A model generated the notes under the pieces. The model worked only from the letters and a program-made list of their open reading frames with translations. It had not been told where the DNA came from and searched no databases. From the NCBI GenBank assembly GCA_946894095.1, contig OX335664.1:10248001-10312000 (forward strand): a stretch of DNA of 64,000 nt, written 5' to 3'. Within the stretch, counting starts at the first letter, position 1; every line of letters starts with the position of its first letter. The translations under genes were made by a program, and so were the position numbers. Of the stretch, positions 31,440 through 42,175 are shown piece by piece. This stretch comes from Incurvaria masculella. Its lineage: Eukaryota > Arthropoda > Insecta > Lepidoptera > Incurvariidae.

Positions 31440-31847
31440 TTTTTTTTTATGCGACCTGACATGGTTGGCTAATACCACACAACTACCGTTATGATATTAG
31501 CCCAATACACCACATTCCCGAAGGAATTGGGTGCCATGCCAGGACCTTCCCTTTCTGAGCACATTGAACTGGATAGAAAACACGGACAATTTTTCATTGC
31601 CGCTTCGACCATCTTTTTATCCAATGCGATGGTACCAACACGGGCGGGCTTAAACCCACCTAGCAGGGGAAGGGGACCTACAGTTTTACATGGATTCCGA
31701 ACCATGGAGCAGCTCGCATTCTTGACGAAATGCACTTATCGAACTCGGAAAGAGAAAGACAGTGGTGCATGTCCGAATTGAACCCAGGCCTCTGGTACGC
31801 TAGGTCAGTCCCCGCGCCACTAGGCTACGAGCCGCTCGAAAAGAAGC
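31440..31847 (-). mobile_element. SINE-T, full-length reverse copy
   Basis: T-rich tail TTTTTTTATGCGACCTGACA at the left, full body, and head TAGGCTACGAGCCGCTCG at the right. B-box complement GAATTGAACCCAGGCC. Confidence 0.85.
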
Positions 31848-31984
31848 CGGCTGTGCAGAATACCAAATTCGATATAGTTGGGGGAAGGACTCAATCCCAC
31901 CAAATATACAATCACACAGTTATAATCAGGGTGTGCAGAAACAGAAGAGAGAAATATTCGGCCAGAAGGTCAGACGGTAAATAA

Positions 31985-32378
31985 ACAATATTTTGTGAGC
32001 GTAATGCGGCGGTTGAGAGAGCAAATTCGTCGATAAACGCCAGATTTGTGGAAAGAAAATTCTTGGATTTTGCACCACGACATCGCACCATCGCACAAGG
32101 CCATCATTGTGAACGAATTCTCGGCCAAGAACTCAACAAATACCATCGTATTCACCGGATATGGCTCCGGCTGACTTTTTCACTTTCCAAAACTCAAATT
32201 ACCACTTCCGTTTTCAGTCGATAGATGACATAAAAGAGAATTCGGGCGAGAACTGAAATCAATTCCAGAAAATGCATTTAAATTTTTTTTTGATAATTGG
32301 ATTATTCGCTGGCGTAAGTGTATAATTTCGGAAGGGGCCTACTTTGAATGTGATAAAATAAATTTGGAAGAATGAATA
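31985..32378 (+). pseudogene. Mariner transposase 3' remnant
   Basis: Conceptual translation across stops gives WILHHDIAPSHKAIIVNEF, NSTNTIVF, LFHFPKLKLPLPF and ending FDNWIIRWRKCIISEGAYF. These are the last two catalytic blocks and C-terminus of a mariner transposase, of a different subfamily from the copy at 42176-43444. The third catalytic block is rearranged (stop at about 32172) and the 5' half is missing. Inactive. Confidence 0.7.
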
Positions 32379-32398
32379 GCATTTTGTGCATTATTTAC

Positions 32399-32903
32399 CT
32401 TTTCCCTGTACATTCTTGACAGAGTAGTATATAATTGATATCATTGGATGGTCCAATTGATAAGGAATCGCAGAAGCACTTGGTGCGGGTATCGCAGAAG
32501 CACTTGGTGCGGGTATCGCAGAAGCACTTGGTGCGGGTATCGCAGAAGCACTTGGTGCGGGTATCGCAGAAGCACTTGGTGCGGGTATCGCAGAAGCACT
32601 TGGTGCGGGTATCGCAGAAGCACTTGGTGCGGGTATCGCAGAAGCACTTGGTGCGGGTATCGCAGAAGCACTTGGTGCGGGTATCGCAGAAGCACTTGGT
32701 GCGGGTATCGCAGAAGCACTTGGTGCGGGTATCGCAGAAGCACTTGGTGCGGGTATCGCAGAAGCACTTGGTGCGGGTATCGCAGAAGCACTTGGTGCGG
32801 GTATCGGTGGATCCTCTCTCAATGCATTTTGCGCCAAATGCATTTGTGCATACCGATGTGCTTTCTGCCAACATTTCCAACACGCTCTTTTGTTAGTTGC
32901 AAA
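32399..32903 (-). CDS. Candidate exon containing the 24-bp minisatellite
   Basis: The minus strand has a strong acceptor (TATTTTTTCATTCACAG|T), an open frame of 168 codons and a donor (GGAAAAG|GTAAAT), phase 0 to phase 1. The peptide begins FATNKRACWKCWQKAHRYAQ. Fourteen perfect IPAPSASA octapeptides follow, then about 25 residues (YQLDHPMISIIYYS...). No family recognised. A 24-bp array keeps every frame open, so the long ORF itself proves nothing; the support is the splice borders and the CWKCW-containing start. It could equally be a non-genic minisatellite. Confidence 0.3.
32467..32802. repeat. Minisatellite, 14 perfect copies of 24 bp
   Basis: Unit ATCGCAGAAGCACTTGGTGC plus GGGT, repeated without any visible substitution. 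Read on the minus strand it encodes IPAPSASA. There are no spacers between units. Confidence 0.95.
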
Positions 32904-32969
32904 CTGTGAATGAAAAAATATAAAACACTGCAGGGCATGAATTACGCAAACATGGAAAATGATATGTAT

Positions 32970-33347
32970 GCAAAATCGACCGTTAAGCAAGGACACATTA
33001 ATTAAAGCAAGAACTCTGTAAAAAGAACTACTTTACAAATATACTGCAAGGCGGGCGCGAACCAGCAAAACATGCCATTCGTGGGTATTGCCTCTACCAA
33101 TTTCGCCACCGGCTGTATACCCATAATTTGGAATTCTCCTAGAGGCCCTCCTCCCGTAATTAATGCTTCACTCTAACACAGTTTTTAAGATTATACCTAC
33201 ATACATTGATTTAACACTTTACCTGCGTTGCAGACTTTGAATGCAAAGATTAAACATTCAAATATATTGCCGTTGTCACCAAAATCGTGTGTGGCGCTAG
33301 AGCCAGTCCTACGTTGACTTAAGGAAATATACTTTTTCGTACTAAGG
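32970..33347 (-). mobile_element. SINE-L, copy 2
   Basis: Collinear with 29810-30187. Core A box TGGCGAAATTGGTAGAGG and B box GGTTCGCGCCC on the minus strand. It is followed by ATATACTTTTTCGTACTAAG, which also occurs at 24355. Confidence 0.6.
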
Positions 33348-33391
33348 CAGGTACGTCGTTATTCCAAAGAATGCGATGTGTATGTATGTAC

Positions 33392-33627
33392 AATCATATG
33401 TAGGTGGTAGGGTTTAAGCCGACCCGGCTTGGTACCATCGCAATGGAATAAAAAGATGGTCGAGGCGGCAATGAAAAATTGTCCGAGTTTTCCATCCAGT
33501 TCATTGTAGCCATGCTGGTAAAGGGAAAGTCCTGGCATGGCACCTAATACCTTCGAGAATGTGGTGCATTGAGCTAATATCATCACGGTAGTTTTGTGGT
33601 ATTAGCATTCCATGTCAGATTATAAAA
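33392..33627 (+). mobile_element. SINE-T body and tail, 5'-truncated
   Basis: TAGGTGGTAGGGTTTAAGCC through to CCATGTCAGATTATAAAAA. It is fused directly to a family G repeat. Confidence 0.75.
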
Positions 33628-33914
33628 AACCGGCTAAATGAGAGTCGGACGCGCACATGAAGTGTCCCGTACCATCTGTTCGTATATTTAACACAAAAAG
33701 AGATGTTTTTATTATTTTTGAATTTTACTTATTTGTTGCTATAGCGGCAAAATAAAAACATCCTCTGTGAAAATTTCAGCTGCCTACCTATTACGGTTCA
33801 TGAGATACAGCCCTGTGACAGACGGACGGACGGACAGACGGACAAACGGACGGATAGCGGAGGCTTAGTAATAGGGTTACGTTTGGTACCCTATGGGTAC
33901 GGAACCCTAAAAAG
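33628..33914 (+). mobile_element. Family G repeat copy
   Basis: AACCGGCTAAATGAGAGTC to GGGTACGGAACCCTAAAAA. Confidence 0.75.
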
Positions 33915-34231
33915 CAATAGGCAGGGTAAACAGAGTATCAGCAATATGTTAACCTACCTGAGGAACATCTGGCCATGCACGAATGATGAACATTTCAGCG
34001 CTATTCGGGTCAACAGCTCGGCTCTGACATCTTGCTGTAGATTTCCCACAACCCAGGCATATGTTATGGTGTCCATATTGTCTATCTGGGATGATAGGTG
34101 AACTGTCAAGATCAGGAGTTGCTTGTAGGATTACAAAACACGCCTTGCAAATGAAGTCATTCTGAAAAAAAAATTACACGTTTACATACAATATGATTCA
34201 AATAAGAATAGGACTGGGACCACTGCAATTT
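33915..34231. other. Unassigned interval
   Basis: A short plus-strand frame crosses from the repeat into unique sequence (CRFPTTQAYVMVSIL). No supported gene. Confidence 0.35.
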
Positions 34232-34640
34232 TGAATGTTTCATTTCATTTCATTTTTATTCATCCTATAGGTACATTACATACACTCAGATACGTCAGAT
34301 GGTTGCAAGAAGTAACATACAAATTTTTACACTAGATCACTACTACTATACATCTCAGATCATATAAACATGTCTATTATTATAAAGTTTTACTTTCATT
34401 ATCAGCTGTAAAGAGGCCTTGTCATAAATAGAGAGTCAGATAAAAAAGAATACATTAATTATTAGATTGTCCAATGGAAAGAGATCGACTCATTGGTGGT
34501 AGACTAACATTTTAACATCGTCAGCTGTAAATAGGCTTTGTCAATGATTAAAAAAATAGGTTACATTCAAGGAAACAATAGTGGCAGCTGTAAAGAGTCA
34601 ATGTAATGTCAAACTGATGAAGCCAAATACCTTCAGTATG
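34232..34640 (-). mobile_element. Interspersed repeat with (TGAAA)n end, reverse copy
   Basis: Starts with TTTCATTTCATTTCATTTTT and is collinear, as reverse complement, with 53700-54120 (CAGATGGTTGCAAGAAGTAA, AGACTAACATTTTAACATCG). The short internal motif CAGCTGTAAAGAGGC recurs. The simple 3' repeat suggests a LINE- or SINE-type tail. Confidence 0.6.
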
Positions 34641-35242
34641 GTATGCAAAAAGAGATTCTATAAAAATATTTATTAAATATTTATTTGAAGAACAGAGATT
34701 CAAATAATATTCAACAATGTGATAACAAAAAAATATCATATATATATAATATCAACAATGTGATACAAACAAATACAATAATTAAACTGTGGCACTTTTG
34801 AGGACATATGACACCATAGAACCACATATAACTACACCTAAAATAGATAACCACAGAGAGCAAAGTACAGACCCCCCCCTACGTATATAACTGTATCAAA
34901 TAATCAAATCAAATCAAATAATGTATTCTGTGATAATGAAAATTAATCAATAGATTACATTACATTTTACATCTGTGACTGGCATTCAATGCTACCCTAC
35001 ACTATAGATACATGTGTTAGTGTCGCTGTCACGGCAAGGGAGAAACGCTAAAAAACAATAAAAACGCAAACGCATGTACAGTCGTTACTTATCAAATGTA
35101 TACACTGGAAAGAGAAGGAATTTCTAAGTCCCTTTTACTCTATGGTTGACGTCAGCATATCAGAAAGAGATCTCAAATTTGTCTCTATTTCCGGTGTATA
35201 GATTTCAGACAAAACGACTGTACACGCCTCTATTCTGATGGA
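34641..35242. other. Unassigned interval
   Basis: AT-rich with small TCAAATCAAATCAAA runs near 34900. No gene. Confidence 0.4.
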
Positions 35243-35538
35243 CGGAAAAAAACCGGCCATGTGCGAGTCGGACTCGCACACGAAGGGTTCCGTACCATCA
35301 ACACAAAAAAAAACACGATTTTTGTATGGGACCCCCCTTTAATTTTTATATTTTTTTTATTTTACCTATTTGTTGTTACTAGTGGCAAAATAAATACACA
35401 CTCTGTGAAAATTTCAGCTGCCTACCTATTACGGTTCATGAGATACAGCCCCTTGACAGACGGATGGATGGACGGACAGACGGCGGAGGCTTAGTAATAG
35501 GGTTCAGTTTTCACCTTTTGGGTACGGAACCCTAAAAA
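35243..35538 (+). mobile_element. Family G repeat copy
   Basis: GAAAAAAACCGGCCATGTG to GGGTACGGAACCCTAAAAA. Confidence 0.8.
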
Positions 35539-36951
35539 GCGTCAGACTTCCTTTTATATCGAAGCGAATGTTTCCCATGCAAGCCCGCGCGGACGTGCTG
35601 ACCGTACTTTTCCAAGCTAATTCAAGTGGCCCGTTCTATTCTTATTTTAATCGCATTGCTCTAATTGATCCACAGTTAGCAAATTGGTCAGAGTGCTATA
35701 TGTTTCAAGTATGTATCTATTTGGATAATCGTGGATTATTCAAGTTCATTCAAAGGCTGCTATTTTAAAGCCTGGCATTAAGTAAATCAATAGGCTGCTG
35801 CAAAAACCCAAAGATAGTTGGGAAAAACCATGGACCTAGCATAGCCTAGCTTACAACGTCATTGAGTTGAAGTGAGACATCAACTAAAGTACCACTACCT
35901 CTTCACATCTGCCCAATGAGACAACTTCTCAAATCTTTATCAGTTTATTGTTTATTGTTTATTCATCATCCATAGACAGTACACTGCACTCGGATTTTTC
36001 ATATTTTATCATTAGCCAGTTGGGCAATCCCAGCGAAGAAGAACTGGCAAGAATCTCCGCTGGTTTTTCAACGTCCACTTAGTCTAAGTTTACAAAAGTA
36101 TTTAGAATCACAGGTAAAAATGCTAAATTAATATGAATTGACGAGAATCAATAATTCATGTCAAATGCAAACAGTTCATGACAAATATCAGTTTATTAGT
36201 AAAGACCATGCCCGCCATCTAACATGTTGCCAATTGGAGCAGGCCAGTCCCCACAAACAGCACCCGTTTACGAGCATCACGCGGGGCACAGCCATCGCCT
36301 CTCTCAACCATATATTAGCGTCGCCGCAAGCAAGGACCTCAAAGCTATGCACTACTCCAGTGGCAACATGAAAGAGTTGTGAAAACTTTGTACGATTTAG
36401 TTTTGATACTTTTATTTCTGTCATGAACTACTATAGTGATTTCTAAACAAAGAGACAAAATACATTATTATTCTTACAGCTAAACAAACTATATAATATT
36501 AACCCTTTAAATGCTACCACTAGGTACGCTGAGAGCAAGCTGTGTAATAATATACGAATAAGATTCCCGTAAGAAATTCTGGCCTAGGAGTACCAGTACA
36601 TAGGAGTCGCGCTCATAAATGGTAAAATGTTTTTTTTTATGGAATCTTTATAATTTCTCCAGTTTTCCTAAAAGAAAGCACGGTGACCTGTGTATTTATA
36701 GATTGTTAAGTGAATACCCGGACCCATTGATGATTTTCGGTATTCAATATTTCAAAGTAAAAAGTAAAACATAACTTCAGATCATTATATTTTGAAGCTA
36801 CATAGTGATTTAGAAATTATTTTGAGTAAAAAAAGAAATTTCAGTACATTTTGTATCAAATGATTATGGTCTCATCTGTCAGTTGACTATGTGTCTTTTA
36901 CATTTTAAGGCTCGATTGCAGAGACGGCCGAGTAAAGTATGATTCATGCTA
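35539..36951. other. Unassigned interval
   Basis: Both strands are open at about 36188-36371 (minus: LREAMAVPRVMLVNGCCLWG), with no known domain. 36690-36890 resembles 22005-22220. No supported gene. Confidence 0.35.
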
Positions 36952-37111
36952 GCCGGCGCGGGTACGGGCCGGCGCGGGTACGGGCCGGCGCGGGTACGGG
37001 CCGGCGCGGGTACGGGCCGGCGCGGGTACGGGCCGGCGCGGGTACGGGCCGGCGCGGGTACGGGCCGGCGCGGGTACGGGCCGGCGCGGTTACGGGCCGG
37101 CGCGGGTACGG
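36952..37111. repeat. GC-rich minisatellite, 10 copies of 16 bp
   Basis: Unit GCCGGCGCGGGTACGG, nine perfect and one with a single G-to-T change. Each unit contains the palindrome GCCGGC. A SINE starts 25 bp downstream. Confidence 0.92.
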
Positions 37112-37136
37112 CGCGGGAATGGGGCTTGTTATAACA

Positions 37137-37548
37137 TATTTTTTTTATGTGACCTGACATGGATGGCTAATACCACACAAATACCGTTATGATATTAGCC
37201 TAATACAACACATTCTCGAAGGAGTTAGGCGCCATGCCAGGACCTTCCCTTTATGAGCACGGCTACATTGAACTGGATGGAAAACATAAACAATTTTTCA
37301 TTGCCGCTTTGAACATCTTTTCATCCAATGTGATGGTACCAACCCGGGCGGGCTTAAACCCTACCACCTAGTAGGGGAACGGGACCTACAGTTTTACATG
37401 GATTCCAAACCATGGAGCAGCTCGCATTCGTGACGAAAATGCACGTATCGAACTCGGAAAGCAAAAGACAGTGGTGCATGTCGGTATTGAACCCAGGCCT
37501 CTGGTACGCTAGGCCAGTCGCCGCGCCACTAGACTACGAGCCGCTTCC
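37137..37548 (-). mobile_element. SINE-T, full-length reverse copy
   Basis: TTTTTTTATGTGACCTGACA at the left, head CTACGAGCCGCTTCC at the right, B-box complement TATTGAACCCAGGCC. It is followed directly by a 14-bp-stem hairpin (CTTCCATAGATATT / AATATCTATGGAAG, 37543-37580). Confidence 0.85.
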
Positions 37549-37580
37549 ATAGATATTAATTTCAATAAATATCTATGGAA

Positions 37581-37796
37581 GCATTCACGGTACGCCGGAC
37601 ACGACACGGAAACGGGCGCGGGTGCCATACGGGCGCCTGTGTCCTAATGTCCGAGCACATTGTATCCCGGAGCCGCCCCGCGCCGCCGCTCCGTTCGTGA
37701 ATCCCGTGTGTTTGTGCTCACACGGGCCGGACCCGGTCGACGAGGATCTACGGGTTCCCCGTACCGTCCCCGCGCCGCCGTTGCAGCTCCGTTGTA
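37581..37796. other. GC-rich unassigned interval
   Basis: Proline/arginine-rich frames on both strands, with no domain recognised. It abuts the LINE fragment that follows. Confidence 0.3.
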
Positions 37797-38775
37797 ATGT
37801 GCATATTCATGCAGAAGTGTGTGAAGACACAAAGAGATTTGGGTGTCATAATCACAAAAGATCTAAAATGGGAGGCACACATTATAACTGTAGTGAAGAG
37901 AGCAAACTCATCGTTGTACACCATAAACAAAGCTTTCTCCCATATAACCCCTGAGATTTTCCTAAAGCTTCATAAAACATATGTGCAACCTATGTTGCAG
38001 TATGTATACCAGATTTGGAGTCCCTACTTCAAGAAAGATATTGACCTGCTGGAATGAGTACAACGTAGAGCAACAAAAATGACAACTGCACTGAAAAATA
38101 AAAGTTACGAAACCCGGCTGGACAAGCTTGGCCTCACCACTCTACAAGAACGAATAGAACGGGGAGATCTTATTGAAACATTTAAAATTCTAAATTTTTC
38201 TTTTAACTCTACCAAGCATCTTCTCTATTATTACTCCGGAGTTATTCATCAAGCTATATAAGACATATGTGCGGCCATTTCTTACCAAATTTGGAGCCCG
38301 TGCTTCAAGAAGGATATAGATGTACTTGAAAAAGTCCACAGACGAGCAATAAAGATGTTAGTAACCATGAAAAACAAACATTATGAGGACCGACTAAGGC
38401 TATTAGGCCTCACAACACTGGAAAAACGCAGACAGCGTGGGAATCTTATCGAAACATATAAAATACTGCATGAATCCTATGATGTCAATAATTTCAAAAC
38501 AATGTACACATTTAACACTAATGAAAGGCTACGCGGTCACTCGCTAAAGATAAATCGCACCCAATCATCAACAAATCCTCGAAAACATTTTCTAACAAAC
38601 CCGAGTTGTGGAGAATTGGAATCGCCTACCTGAGGAAATAATAAGTGCATCGTTAAATCATCGCATCGTTAGTAAATGTTTTCAAAAACAAACTGCATCT
38701 TTACTTAAAATAAAAAAAAATCATAGACAAGACAATAAATAAATAAGTGCAAGTGCTTAAAAACAAACGTGCCTT
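37797..38775 (+). pseudogene. CR1-like LINE C-terminal region, tandemly repeated and broken
   Basis: The first segment (37820-38200) reads VKTQRDLGVIITKDLKWEAH, then YVYQIWSPYFKKDIDLLE, a stop, and LGLTTLQERIERGDLIETFK. A second, partly overlapping copy follows (38255-38640): QIWSPCFKKDIDVLEKVHRR, LGLTTLEKRRQRGNLIETYK and TNPRKHFLTN. Two copies of one domain in tandem suggest independent truncated insertions of one family or a local duplication. The tail (AAATAAATAAGTGCAAGTGC) matches the other CR1-like 3' ends. Confidence 0.7.
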
Positions 38776-40418
38776 CCGTACTGTCCGTAAAAAGTGATGA
38801 GTTCAATATACGTATACGTATAATAATACGTTCACGTTGATTTTGTTCTTTGTCCTTTCGTTCACTCGGCCCATAAGCCCATGAGAAGAAACAGTGCATG
38901 CATGGTGAAGTGTGACGTAAACTTACCTGAGCGAATTCTAAATATGGAGTCCATATGTTCAGTATCCGCTGAGCATGATCTCCTAAGCCGATCACAGGGC
39001 ATATTCGTATGCTACTAAGCGATATACCGCAATTAATACAACGCAATACGTGTTTTGGCATCGCCGACGGCTATGGTTTTGGACAACATTAGTATTTTTG
39101 TAATTTTTTTTTTGTTTGTTTATCCAATGGACAGGCAAGTATTTTTGTAAGATGGAAGATGGCGTCAAAGAGTATTTAAACGCTTCGCTTTGATGGCGTC
39201 TGACTTGCTATCACAGAATATAATTGCCATTGTGACAGTGGGTCCTGTAGAGGCCTCAAGAGGGGTTCAAGTAGAGGGTTCAAGTCTGTGGCTCTGTTCG
39301 GGCTGCTTGCTCTGAACCACTCTGAGCAGGAAAGTGCAAGAAAATGCGTTTTGACTAACGGAATGACAGTTCTGTGTACCTACCTCGGCCGTTTTCGCTG
39401 AACAATAGAACTGTTCGGATTCGCTTGGAATCACTCCTTTCTGTTCTATCATGCGAAATGGAATCGCGGAACGGAATCAAAACTGTCAGCTGTCAGCGTG
39501 TTTGATCGCTCGTTATTTGTCTTTCGACAAATCGTTTAATTGTGCGTTTGATGTTGTTGATAATCTTTTGCGACTTTGCGACGACCGGTGAACGCTTGGA
39601 CTAGAGATGGTTGAGGCGTTCGGGCTGTCGGGAGTATGAAATCTTGCACCGTGCTGTTCCGCCTGGTTCTGTTCTGTACCGTACAGAATGGAACCGTTCC
39701 GCGGAGCAATAGCCCGAACAGAGCTTGTGTGTTCGACCCAAGGAACTTGTATCCATGTAACAAGTTCCTTGGTTCGACCAGACTGCTCAGAACCATTCAG
39801 TGCAAGAAGCAAGAAATAGCGTTTTGGCTAACTGAATAACAGTTCCATCGGTGACTCACTGGTGAGTCACCAGTGAGTCATAGTACTTAGAACCTACCGC
39901 CACTACCTACGAATATATACCTATTGAACTTCTCAAACACCCAAAGGTCGGCTGGAAGAAATCTCTTCGAGGGATAAGCCCGCCTTTGCGCCCCACTTAT
40001 GTTGTTATTGCACTATACTTTCTTTTGTAAATTGTTTTTTTTTTTTTTTGTGGCGTAATAAAGAATTTTCAATCACTCAATCAATACTTTATTCATCGCT
40101 GCCATTTCATGAGTACAAAAGTTTTGTGACTCACAGGTGAGAATATAAGGAGTAGACCCGCAAATGTGGAAGAAAACAGCTTATGTATCACGATAGGTGG
40201 CGCCTAAGCGAGGTCACTTAAAAGATCAGTCAAAGCTGTCAGATACCACACAAAATTAAACGGAATATATTTTAAGATTGTATTTACTCAAACTACGGAA
40301 ATAAAATGACATTTTTTTTTTCTGAAAATTATTTATTTCAAATTGCTAATCAATTGAAGTCGTAGGAAAGAAAATATCACAATAGCATAACCAATTATAT
40401 TTCATTTCAAACTTCGTA
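38776..40418. other. Unassigned interval with direct repeats and hairpins
   Basis: About 60 bp at 39312-39373 (GTGCAAGAAAATGCGTTTTG) recurs in diverged form at 39786-39846. Two clean hairpins lie at 39739-39773 (CCAAGGAACTTGT stem, 13 bp) and 39855-39880 (ACTCACTGGTG stem, 11 bp, 3-nt loop). No gene supported. Confidence 0.45.
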
Positions 40419-40421
40419 TTA

Positions 40422-40580
40422 GCCCCGGTTGCACGAAGAGACGGCTGAGTTGATCAATGTTCAAACACGTCACTTTTAGTGAACCGCATGGAGTTCCTTC
40501 CATAGTGTCCATAGAAAGTGACCTGTTTGATCATACTTTGACGATGATTTTGATTTTTTGTCCTTTCGTGCACTCGGCCC
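40422..40580. mobile_element. Harbinger/Tourist-like MITE, 159 bp, TTA-flanked
   Basis: GCCCCGGTTGCACG ... CGTGCACTCGGCCC between TTA (40419-40421) and TTA (40581-40583). Interior GTTCAAACACGTCACTTTTA. Confidence 0.8.
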
Positions 40581-40583
40581 TTA

Positions 40584-41302
40584 GCCCCGGTTGCACGTAC
40601 CGTCCTGCACGTCAACATCACCGTCAACGTATGATTAAAGACAGATCAGTCAAAATTTGCGTTGCACGAAACTTAAACATTACGTTGATCGCTGATGTTA
40701 ACCGCTAATCGTAAACACTCCCGACCCATCGATCACCGTCAAAATCACGATCAAATAATAATTCAAAGTATCATAAGTTACTATTTTTATATTATTGTAG
40801 TCTTATTGGACCTTAAATAAGAGGCAAACGTCGCCATTAATGGAATGCAATGCTTTGTTTTTCATAATTATTAGCCTGGCACTCGGTTCCACAGATTAAA
40901 AATTTCGGCGCCATTTCTATGTAATCTGTGGTGCTACCAACAGCTGATAGCAAGCCGACATATTGGGCGCAAGTAGCGCCACCCCGCGGCTCCAAGAGCA
41001 ACTGTTTTGTTTGTTAGTACGAATGGTTGACGCTAGATGGTGCTTCGATTGTGCCTGTCCCTTTCTGTTTATGTACTGTGGGAGAAGGGCAGTACTATGT
41101 CAGCTCAGGCGGTGCTAAGAGAGGCAAACATTTTTGCCGATTGTTTCGAGGGACTATTTGTGGTCTGACTCCTGGCAAGCTAACTTTGACGAAAATATGT
41201 TACGTGCAACGCAATTTCATATGATGGGCGATTAGCCGTCACATCATCGTCAAATGTAATCAGTAACGGATAACATTTTACGAAGCGTCGTGCACTCCGG
41301 CC
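40584..41302 (+). mobile_element. Harbinger-type non-autonomous element, 719 bp
   Basis: Termini GCCCCGGTTGCACG and CGTGCACTCCGGCC, with TTA on both sides (40581-40583, 41303-41305). It has no transposase; internal short frames are not conserved. It begins where the 159-bp MITE ends, sharing its TTA. Confidence 0.75.
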
Positions 41303-41305
41303 TTA

Positions 41306-42021
41306 GGGTCGAGTGCACGACGCCTCGAAAATGTTATCCGTTACTGATTACATTTGACGATGATGTGACGGCTAATCGCCCATCATATGAATTTGAGTTG
41401 CACGTAACATATTTTCGTCAAAGTTAGCTTGCCAGCCGTCAGACCACAAATAGTCCCTCGAAACAATCGGCAAAAAGGTTTGCTGTATGGCAACTCTCAG
41501 CACCGCCTGAGCTGACATAGTACTGTCCTTTTTCCACAGTATATTATCAGAAAGAGACAGACACAATTGTAGCACCATCTAGCGTCAATCATTCGTACTA
41601 ACAAACAAAACAGTTGCTCTTGGAGCCGCGGGGTGGCGCTACTAGCGCCCAATATGTCGGCTTGCTATCAGCTGTTGGTAGCACCATAGATTACATAGAT
41701 TTGGCGCCGATATTTTTAATCCGTGGAACCGAGTGCCAGGCTAAAAACAAAGCATTGTATTCCATTAATGGCGACGTTTGCCTATTATTTAAGGTCCAAT
41801 AAAACTGCAAAAATGTAAAAATTAGGACTTTTGACACTTTGAATTATTATTTGATCGTGATTTTGACGGTGATCAATGGGTCCGGAGTGATTACGATTAG
41901 CGGTTAACATCAGCGATCAAAGTAATGTTTAAGTTTCGTGCAACGCAAATTTTGACTGATCAGTGTTTAATCTTACGTTGACGGTGATGTTGACGTGCAG
42001 GACGGTACGTGCAACCGGGGC
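41306..42021 (-). mobile_element. Second copy of the 719-bp element, inverted
   Basis: A 716-bp reverse-complement copy of the previous element. It starts GGGTCGAGTGCACGACG and ends CGTGCAACCGGGGC before TTA 42022-42024. Together the pair forms an almost loop-free 1.4-kb palindrome centred near 41304. Confidence 0.8.
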
Positions 42022-42175
42022 TTAGTCTTGACATGGTCGACTAAGGTCTCGGTCCGATTTGATCTATCGTTGCCAAAAGCACGCTCAAAATTGGTCCAAC
42101 AAAAATATATTCGCATTTGTGAATTTCAATGACATTTGCAAAGAGCTTGTCAGGCCAAGTTCTCGCGAACTAATA

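Noticed and set aside
32467..32802. CRISPR-like array
   Set aside because: Units are contiguous with no spacers, and the DNA is eukaryotic. It is a minisatellite.
32435..32909. Plus-strand and other minus-strand ORFs over the 24-bp repeat
   Set aside because: A 24-bp unit without stops keeps several frames open; only the minus frame with splice borders is kept as a weak candidate.
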